Assembly (NCBI GenBank): GCA_002383325.1
Contig: DFYJ01000153.1
Coordinates: 6,168 to 17,164, forward strand
DNA: 10,997 bases
DNA from: Candidatus Aminicenantes bacterium UBA4085
GTDB lineage: Bacteria; Acidobacteriota; Aminicenantia; Aminicenantales; UBA4085
Reading direction: 5' to 3'
Shown: positions 6,870-10,997 of the stretch, piece after piece
Layout of the letters: each line of letters begins with the position of its first letter
How positions within the stretch are numbered: position 1 is the stretch's first letter
Made by a program: the position numbers and the translations under genes
The notes under the pieces: model-generated
The model's database searches: none
What the model saw: the letters and a program-made list of their open reading frames with translations, nothing else
Told to the model about the DNA's origin: nothing

Positions 6870-6871
6870 GG

Positions 6872-7540
6872 TCAGATCTCCTCAACCTCCGCCACCTGCG
6901 AGGTCATCTTGGCCTTTTCGACATCGCCCTTGTAGATCCAGACCTTGATGCCGATCTGGCCGTACGTGGTGAAGGCCTCGGTGAAGCCGTAGTCGATGTC
7001 GGCCTTGAGGGTTTGCAGCGGCAGCTGGCCGCGCAGGTACCACTCGGTGCGGGCGATCTCGACCCCGCCCAGGCGGCCCGAGCACATGATCTTGATGCCC
7101 TTGGCCCCCTGGCGGAGGGCCGATTCGACGGCCTTGCGCATGGCCCGGCGGTAGGCGATCCGCTTCTCCAGCTGGACGGCGATGCCTTCCGCCACCAGCA
7201 GGGAGTTGAGCTCGGCCTTGTCGATCTCGCGGATGTCGACGTAGACTTCCTTCTTGCAAATCTTTTCCAGAAAGACCTTGAGCCCCTCGATCTCCTTGCC
7301 GCCGCGGCCGATGATGATGCCCGGCCGCGAGGTGTGGACGAGGACCCGGACCTTGGGTCCGACCCGTTCCACGGCCACCTCGGCGATGCCGGCGTGAAAG
7401 TACTTCTCCTTCACGTCCTTCTTCATCTTCAGGTCTTCGTGGATCAGGCGGGCGTACTCCGGGCCATGGGCGAACCAGCGGGAGCTCCACTGCTTGTTGA
7501 AGCCCAGCCGGAAACCGTGCGGGTGCGTCTTCTGTCCCAT
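6872..7540 (-). CDS. rpsC: 30S ribosomal protein S3 (uS3)
   Basis: Head protein of the 30S subunit at the mRNA entry site, with S4 and S5 part of the ribosomal helicase. 222 residues (family about 210-235). Seen: [24 protein letters not shown] at the N-terminus, a type II KH domain with [11 protein letters not shown] (74-84), and a C-terminal domain with [54 protein letters not shown] and [13 protein letters not shown]. The start ATG at 7540 has AAGGA about 9-10 nt upstream, partly inside the rplV end. It lies 3 nt after rplV and 2 nt before rplP. Nothing unusual in the sequence. Confidence 0.98.
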   Translation of the reverse strand: MGQKTHPHGFRLGFNKQWSSRWFAHGPEYARLIHEDLKMKKDVKEKYFHAGIAEVAVERVGPKVRVLVHTSRPGIIIGRGGKEIEGLKVFLEKICKKEVYVDIREIDKAELNSLLVAEGIAVQLEKRIAYRRAMRKAVESALRQGAKGIKIMCSGRLGGVEIARTEWYLRGQLPLQTLKADIDYGFTEAFTTYGQIGIKVWIYKGDVEKAKMTSQVAEVEEI

Positions 7541-7543
7541 GGC

Positions 7544-7906
7544 TTATCTTCCTTTCCGTTCCTGCAGGTAGACGTGGACGTGGCTGGTGCGCTTGAGGAT
7601 CCGGTAGGCCCGGCCCATGGGCGCCGGCCGGATGCGCTTCCAGGAGGGTCCCTGGTCGATGTGGATGTCGGCCACGACCAGGTCGTCGACGTCCAGGCCC
7701 GGCGACTTCTGCTGGGCGTTGGCGATGGCCGACCGGAGGGTCTTCTCGATGACCTGGGAAGGCTTCTTCTTGGCCGTGAAGCGGAGGATGGTCAGGGCCT
7801 CGCCGACCAGCTTGTCCCGGACCTGGTCGGCGACCAGCCGGGACTTCTGGGCCGAGACCCGGACGTGCCGGGTCACGGCATGAGAGATATAGACCGGGGC
7901 GTCCAT
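7544..7906 (-). CDS. rplV: 50S ribosomal protein L22 (uL22)
   Basis: Binds all domains of 23S rRNA and extends a beta hairpin into the exit tunnel, where it narrows the passage with L4; mutations there affect macrolide action in other bacteria. 120 residues (family about 110-115). Seen: ISHAVTRHVRVSAQKSRLVADQVRDKLVGEAL, KTLRSAIANAQQKSPGLDVDDLVVADIHIDQGPSWKRIRPAPMGRAYRILKRTSHVHVYL. The tunnel hairpin is residues 89-103 and includes KRIRPAPMGRA. Start ATG at 7906 lies 1 nt after the rpsS stop; the upstream site is weak (AGG), so its translation may rely on ribosomes arriving from rpsS. Confidence 0.97.
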   Translation of the reverse strand: MDAPVYISHAVTRHVRVSAQKSRLVADQVRDKLVGEALTILRFTAKKKPSQVIEKTLRSAIANAQQKSPGLDVDDLVVADIHIDQGPSWKRIRPAPMGRAYRILKRTSHVHVYLQERKGR

Positions 7907-7907
7907 G

Positions 7908-8198
7908 TCACTTGCCTACTTTCACGGCCTTGGCCGCCTTGGACGTGTGGCCCTTGAAGGTCCGGGTCGGGGAAAACTCCCCCAGCCGGTGGCCGACCAT
8001 GTTCTCGGTGATGAAGACCGGTATGAACTTGCGCCCGTTGTGGACGGCGATGGTCAGGCCGACCATCTCGGGGATGACGACCGAGCGCCGCGACCAGGTC
8101 TTGATGACGGCGCGCCTCTGCGACTCGCCGGCCTGGGCCGCGACCTTGGCCGCCAGGTGTTCGTCGATGAAAGGTCCCTTGCTCAGTGAACGGCCCAT
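7908..8198 (-). CDS. rpsS: 30S ribosomal protein S19 (uS19)
   Basis: Head protein of the 30S subunit that pairs with S13 and forms intersubunit bridges B1a/B1b. 96 residues, standard length. Seen: [73 protein letters not shown], all close to consensus. Start ATG at 8198 has AGGAG with a 9-nt spacer, lying across the rplB stop; the two genes are 2 nt apart. The second residue is Gly rather than the more common Pro (MPRSL), otherwise typical. Confidence 0.98.
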   Translation of the reverse strand: MGRSLSKGPFIDEHLAAKVAAQAGESQRRAVIKTWSRRSVVIPEMVGLTIAVHNGRKFIPVFITENMVGHRLGEFSPTRTFKGHTSKAAKAVKVGK

Positions 8199-8200
8199 GG

Positions 8201-9028
8201 TTACTTGCTCCTGCGTCTGACGATAAAGACCGAGGTCCGCTTGTTGGCCCGCGTCTTGAAGCCCTTGGTCGGGATGCCCTCGGGGCTGACCGGATGGCGG
8301 CCGCCCTTGGCCTTCCCCTCGCCGCCGCCGTGCGGGTGGTCGATGGGGTTCATGGCCGTGCCCCGGACGTGGGGCCGCCAGCCGCGCCAGCGCGACCGGC
8401 CGGCTTTGCCGATGCTGACGTTCTGATGGTCGAGGTTCCCGACCTGGCCGATGGTGGCCCGGCAGTCCAGCTCCACCTTGCGGATCTCGCTGGAAGGCAG
8501 CCGGACCTGGGCCCAGTCGCCTTCCTTGGACAGGATCTGGGCCCCGGCCCCGGCCGTGCGGCAGATCTGGCCGCCGGCGTTCTTGTGCAGCTCGACGTTG
8601 TGGATGACCGTGCCCAGGGGGATGTGACGAAGCCGGGTGGCGTTGCCGGCGACGATGTCGACGACCCCGTCCGAGGCCAGCACGATCTGGCCGGCCTGAA
8701 GGCCCTGGGGGGCCAGGATGTAGCGCCGCTCTCCGTCCCGGTACTTGATCAGGGCGATGAAGGAGGAGCGGTTGGGGTCGTACTCGATGGTCTCCACCTG
8801 GCCGGGGATCTCCAGCTTGTCGCGCCGGAAGTCGATCCGCCGGTAGAGGCGCTTGTTGCCGCCGCCGCGGTGGCGGGTCGACAGGTGACCCTTGTTGTTG
8901 CGGCCGCCGGACTTGGGCCGGGGCTCGAGCAGCGGCTTGTACGGAGCGTCGCCGGTCAGCTCGTCGTAGGTCAGGCCGGTCCGGTGGCGGAGTCCGGCTG
9001 TCAGGGGCCGGTAGGTCTTGATGCCCAT
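8201..9028 (-). CDS. rplB: 50S ribosomal protein L2 (uL2)
   Basis: One of the most conserved ribosomal proteins; needed for subunit association, tRNA binding and peptidyl-transferase activity. 275 residues, standard length. Seen: [26 protein letters not shown] (42-67), [45 protein letters not shown], and the C-terminal [17 protein letters not shown] (223-239) with the conserved His-Pro-His. Two nearby sites are unlike the usual sequence: RGKRPTVRG-type is RGWRPHVRG (Trp217, His220), and SPWG is SPEG (Glu250). Start ATG at 9028 lies 1 nt after the rplW stop, with GAGG about 9 nt upstream. Confidence 0.98.
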   Translation of the reverse strand: MGIKTYRPLTAGLRHRTGLTYDELTGDAPYKPLLEPRPKSGGRNNKGHLSTRHRGGGNKRLYRRIDFRRDKLEIPGQVETIEYDPNRSSFIALIKYRDGERRYILAPQGLQAGQIVLASDGVVDIVAGNATRLRHIPLGTVIHNVELHKNAGGQICRTAGAGAQILSKEGDWAQVRLPSSEIRKVELDCRATIGQVGNLDHQNVSIGKAGRSRWRGWRPHVRGTAMNPIDHPHGGGEGKAKGGRHPVSPEGIPTKGFKTRANKRTSVFIVRRRSK

Positions 9029-9029
9029 G

Positions 9030-9326
9030 TTACACCGCCTCGAAGTATTGGATCATCTTCTCGCCCTCTTTCAGGCGGACGATGGCTTTCTTCCAATCGC
9101 TGGTGTGGCCGGAGCTCCGGCCGACCCGGCGCTCCTTGCCCGGCCGGATCTGGGTCCGGACGCTCTCCACCTTGACCTTGAAGAGCCGCTCGACGGCCTT
9201 CTTGATCTCGGCCTTGTTGGCGTCGCGGGCCACCTCGAAGCAGACCTCGTGGTACTTGTCCTTCTGGACGGTCGACTTCTCGGTGATCAGCGGGCGCCGG
9301 ATGATGTGGATGGGTTCCTTGCTCAT
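9030..9326 (-). CDS. rplW: 50S ribosomal protein L23 (uL23)
   Basis: Sits at the tunnel exit and is the main docking site for trigger factor and SRP. 98 residues (family about 95-100). Seen: [16 protein letters not shown] (7-22), [34 protein letters not shown], then [34 protein letters not shown]. Start choice: the ATG at 9326 overlaps the rplD stop as ATGA and has GGAGAG (9333-9338) with a 6-nt spacer. An in-frame ATG at 9332 directly abuts that site with no spacer, so I reject it. Followed after 1 nt by rplB. Confidence 0.97.
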   Translation of the reverse strand: MSKEPIHIIRRPLITEKSTVQKDKYHEVCFEVARDANKAEIKKAVERLFKVKVESVRTQIRPGKERRVGRSSGHTSDWKKAIVRLKEGEKMIQYFEAV

Positions 9327-9943
9327 TTCCATCTCTCCACGAGGGACTCGAAGGCCTGCCGGCTGACGACCAGCCAGGGATAGGCCAGGATGTCGCGGGT
9401 GTTGACCGTCCGCCAGTCGGTCGTCTTGATCCCGGGCAGGTTGCGGGTCGCGGCGAAGAGGGCCGCGTTGCCCCGGACGTCGACGACCAGGGCCTTGCCG
9501 ACCTTGAGGCCGCGCAGCAGGGCCGCCGCTTCCTTGGTCTTGGCCGCCTGCAGCTTGAGATCCTCGACCACCAGGAGCCGGCTGTCGGCCCACTTGGCGG
9601 CCAGGGCCGAGCGGAGGGCCTGCGACTTGGCCGCCTTGGGCAGCCGCACGTCGTAGGTCTTCGGCCGCGGGCCGAAGGTCGTGCCGCCCTTCCGCCAGAG
9701 CGGGCTGCGGGTGGCGCCGGCCCGGGCCCGGCCCGTGCCCTTCTGCCGCCAGGGCTTGCGGTTGGAGCCGCTGACCTCGGCCCGGGTCTTGGTCGAGACC
9801 GTGCCCCGGCGCCGGTTGGTCTCATGGGCCTTCACCGCCTCGTAGAGGAGGTGCTCGTGGACCGGGACCTCGAAGATCCCGGCCGGGAGCTCCAGTTCCG
9901 CGGTCACCTTGCCGTTGCGATCCAGGATGTTGGTTTTCGCCAT
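9323..9943 (-). CDS. rplD: 50S ribosomal protein L4 (uL4)
   Basis: Binds 23S rRNA domain I and sends a long basic loop into the exit tunnel. In E. coli it also represses its own operon through the S10 leader; the short spacer here gives no clear sign of that. 206 residues (family about 200-210). Seen: HLLYEAVKAHETNRRRGTVSTKTRAEVSGS (31-60), the loop KPWRQKGTGRARAGATRSPLWRKGG (63-87), FGPRPKTYDVRLPKAAKSQALRSAL and LVVSRQAFESLVERW at the end. The usual GGGRKPW reads SGSNRKPW. Start ATG at 9943; the 11-nt gap after rplC holds only a weak GAG-type site. Confidence 0.97.
   Translation of the reverse strand: MAKTNILDRNGKVTAELELPAGIFEVPVHEHLLYEAVKAHETNRRRGTVSTKTRAEVSGSNRKPWRQKGTGRARAGATRSPLWRKGGTTFGPRPKTYDVRLPKAAKSQALRSALAAKWADSRLLVVEDLKLQAAKTKEAAALLRGLKVGKALVVDVRGNAALFAATRNLPGIKTTDWRTVNTRDILAYPWLVVSRQAFESLVERWK
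9333..9338 (-). promoter_or_regulatory. Shine-Dalgarno of rplW inside the rplD 3' end
   Basis: GGAGAG on the minus strand, 6 nt from the ATG at 9326 and directly touching the ATG at 9332. The spacing chooses the ATG that overlaps the rplD stop. Confidence 0.75.
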
Positions 9944-9954
9944 GGGATGCTCGC

Positions 9955-10572
9955 TTACGCCTTGACGATCACGACGACCGTCCCGTTGGCTCCGGGCACG
10001 GCCCCCTCGACCATCAGCAGGTTATGCTCCCGGTCGGCCTCGAAGACCCGCAGGTTGCGGACGGTGACGGTGTCGCCGCCCATGCGGCCGCCCATGCGCA
10101 GTCCGAGAACGACCCGGGAGGGGTAGGAGGAGGCGCCGATCGAGCCGGGGGCCCGGTGGAACATCGAGCCGTGGGCTCCGGCCCCGCCCTTGAAGTGGTG
10201 CCGCTTGACGACGCCCTGGAAGCCCTTGCCCTTGCCCACGCCGGTGACGTGGACCTTCTGGCCGGCCTCGAAGATGTCGACGAAGATCTGGTCGCCTTCC
10301 TTGCCCTCGCCCTTGACCGGGAACTCGCGCAGGACCTTCAGGACCGGCGAGCCGGACTTGAGGAAGTGGCCCTGCTGGGCCTTGCTCGGCTTGCGGGCCG
10401 GCTTGGCCTCGACCAGGCCGATCTGGTAGGCGTCGTAGCCGTCCTTGGCCTTGGTCTTCCTCTGGATGACGGTGCACGGCCCGGCCTGGATGACGGTCAG
10501 GGGAACGGCGTTCCCCTGGGCGTCAAAGGCCTGGGTCATGCCCACTTTCTTGCCGATAAGACCGTCGACCAT
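9955..10572 (-). CDS. rplC: 50S ribosomal protein L3 (uL3)
   Basis: Early-assembling protein whose extended loop reaches the peptidyl-transferase centre. 205 residues (family about 205-215). Seen: [17 protein letters not shown] (1-17), [58 protein letters not shown] (99-130), [16 protein letters not shown] (134-149), [16 protein letters not shown] and [14 protein letters not shown]. The position of E. coli Gln150, methylated by PrmB in that species, is Ala147 here, so that modification cannot occur; this is common outside proteobacteria. The start ATG at 10572 lies 3 nt after rpsJ with a GGGGAG site inside the rpsJ 3' end. Confidence 0.97.
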   Translation of the reverse strand: MVDGLIGKKVGMTQAFDAQGNAVPLTVIQAGPCTVIQRKTKAKDGYDAYQIGLVEAKPARKPSKAQQGHFLKSGSPVLKVLREFPVKGEGKEGDQIFVDIFEAGQKVHVTGVGKGKGFQGVVKRHHFKGGAGAHGSMFHRAPGSIGASSYPSRVVLGLRMGGRMGGDTVTVRNLRVFEADREHNLLMVEGAVPGANGTVVVIVKA

Positions 10573-10575
10573 GGC

Positions 10576-10893
10576 TTACTCCCCCGTCCCGAAGGCCTGG
10601 ATCTCGACCTCGATCCCGGCCGGGAGGTCCAGCTTCTGGAGCTCCTCGATGGTCTCGTTGTTGTACTCGCTGATGTCGATCAGCCGCTTGTGGACGCGCA
10701 TCTCAAAGTGCTCGCGGGCCTTCTTGTCGACGTGCGGCGAGGTCAGGACGCAGAAGCGGTGGATTCGGGTCGGCAGGGGGATGGGTCCCGCGATGCGGGC
10801 GCCCGTCCGCTTGGCCTTGACCACGATGTCCTTGACCGACTGGTCCAGCAGCCGATGGTCGAACGACTTGAGGCGGATTCTGATTTTTTCCAT
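10576..10893 (-). CDS. rpsJ: 30S ribosomal protein S10 (uS10, NusE)
   Basis: Head protein of the 30S subunit; as NusE it also pairs with NusB and NusG in transcription antitermination and transcription-translation coupling. 105 residues (family about 102-105). Seen: [55 protein letters not shown] (28-58), [14 protein letters not shown] (61-74) and [19 protein letters not shown]. The signature around the conserved His and Arg is intact, and the short C-terminal AFGTGE tail is slightly longer than usual. First gene of the S10 block. Start ATG at 10893 has AAGGAA with a 7-nt spacer, in the tuf-rpsJ spacer. Confidence 0.98.
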   Translation of the reverse strand: MEKIRIRLKSFDHRLLDQSVKDIVVKAKRTGARIAGPIPLPTRIHRFCVLTSPHVDKKAREHFEMRVHKRLIDISEYNNETIEELQKLDLPAGIEVEIQAFGTGE

Positions 10894-10963
10894 GACCGCT
10901 TTCCTTGGTGTATTTCAGCGGGGCCACATACTGAGTTCGTGGACCCCTTGGATTTCGTCCATC
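10894..10963 (-). promoter_or_regulatory. tuf-rpsJ spacer with the rpsJ ribosome binding site and two candidate hairpins
   Basis: The 70-nt gap between the tuf stop and the rpsJ start. On the minus strand: AAGGAA at 10901-10906 is the rpsJ Shine-Dalgarno. A first hairpin (10920-10947) pairs GGGG-U-CCAC with GUGGCCCC: eight base pairs with one bulged U and an 11-nt loop. A second (10896-10921) pairs CCGCU with AGCGG and holds the Shine-Dalgarno in its 16-nt loop; the two share two bases and cannot both form fully. There is no U-tract, so an intrinsic terminator is unlikely. I see no clear -35/-10 promoter, which leaves open whether the tuf transcript reads through. Confidence 0.55.
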
Positions 10964-10997
10964 CTACTCCAGGATCTCGGTGACGGTGCCGGCGCCG
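10964..10997 (-). CDS. tuf: Elongation factor Tu, last ten residues only (5' part outside the window)
   Basis: EF-Tu is the GTPase that delivers aminoacyl-tRNA to the ribosomal A site. Only the last ten codons and a TAG stop (10964-10966) are in the window. They read [10 protein letters not shown], the typical EF-Tu C-terminus. Together with its place just upstream of rpsJ (the str-S10 arrangement: rpsL-rpsG-fusA-tuf-rpsJ) the identification is strong despite the short length. Confidence 0.9.
   Translation of the reverse strand, partial: GAGTVTEILE

Larger units (their letters stand above)
1..10893 (-). other. Fused S10-spc ribosomal operon (rpsJ to adk), probably one transcript
   Basis: Twenty-three same-strand genes in the ancestral bacterial order with gaps of 0-22 nt. 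Eight junctions are ATGA overlaps (rplD/rplW, rplP/rpmC, rpmC/rpsQ, rpsQ/rplN, rpsE/rpmD, rpmD/rplO, rplO/secY, secY/adk), one is TGATG (rplN/rplX) and one probably overlaps by 8 nt (rplF/rplR). No gap is large enough for a normal promoter plus terminator between rpsJ and adk, so a single long message is inferred; promoters inside genes cannot be excluded. The cluster continues left, probably with map, infA and rpmJ, but those lie outside the window. Confidence 0.88.

Noticed and set aside
7013..7957. A 314-codon plus-strand open frame opposite rpsC and rplV
   Set aside because: High-GC shadow frame; composition is that of an antisense translation of ribosomal proteins.
8186..9175. A 329-codon plus-strand open frame opposite rplB and rplW
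   Set aside because: High-GC shadow of L2 and L23; no motif, no supporting context.
9330..9332. Alternative upstream ATG for rplW
   Set aside because: The Shine-Dalgarno abuts it with no spacer; the ATG at 9326 has proper spacing and the ATGA overlap.
10920..10947. Hairpin after tuf as an intrinsic terminator
   Set aside because: The stem is fair but is not followed by a U-tract on the minus strand, so I do not call a terminator.
10024..10983. A 319-codon plus-strand open frame opposite rpsJ and rplC
   Set aside because: Same low-complexity Asp/Leu/Gly/Val composition as the other antisense frames, and fully explained by the codon bias of the ribosomal genes on the minus strand.
1..10997. 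A hidden accessory, defence or mobile system
   Set aside because: Both strands are accounted for by 24 intact or edge-cut housekeeping genes packed with gaps of at most 70 nt; I saw no repeats, integrase, transposase or foreign-looking composition.

Overview
This window is a bacterial ribosomal-protein gene cluster: the fused S10 and spc operons, all on the minus strand. Read in the direction of transcription (high to low coordinates) the order is: 3' end of tuf (EF-Tu), a 70-nt spacer, then rpsJ-rplC-rplD-rplW-rplB-rpsS-rplV-rpsC-rplP-rpmC-rpsQ-rplN-rplX-rplE-rpsN-rpsH-rplF-rplR-rpsE-rpmD-rplO-secY-adk. The adk gene runs off the left edge. Every gene is intact apart from the two cut by the window edges, and I see no insertions, pseudogenes, mobile elements, RNA genes or CRISPR arrays.

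Layout: 10964-10997 holds the last codons of tuf. 10894-10963 is the only sizeable non-coding stretch and carries the rpsJ ribosome binding site and two possible hairpins. 5888-10893 is the S10 block (S10, L3, L4, L23, L2, S19, L22, S3, L16, L29, S17). 505-5891 is the spc block (L14, L24, L5, S14, S8, L6, L18, S5, L30, L15, SecY). 1-508 is adenylate kinase. Gaps are 0-22 nt. Eight junctions are ATGA stop/start overlaps, so the cluster is probably one long, translationally coupled transcript. No gene-free stretch exceeds 300 bases.

Function: the products assemble both ribosomal subunits, including the peptidyl-transferase support proteins L2, L3 and L4, the tunnel proteins L4, L22 and L23, the 5S rRNA binders L5 and L18, and the mRNA-entry proteins S3 and S5. 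SecY makes the protein-export channel, and Adk balances adenine nucleotides.

Organism: a high-GC bacterium (about two-thirds G+C by eye). It has zinc-type (four-Cys) S14, L24 and Adk. The gene order is so widely conserved that it does not identify the phylum. The protein sequences look more like Acidobacteriota/Aminicenantota-type or deltaproteobacterial relatives than like Enterobacteria or Actinobacteria, but this is a weak impression.

I found no undescribed system here. The most interesting points are modest: a 35-residue Ala/Pro/Glu-rich tail on S17, the zinc-ribbon-type C-terminus of L24, two overlapping hairpins in the tuf-rpsJ spacer (one placing the rpsJ Shine-Dalgarno in its loop), and a few substitutions at usually conserved sites in L16, L2, L6 and Adk.
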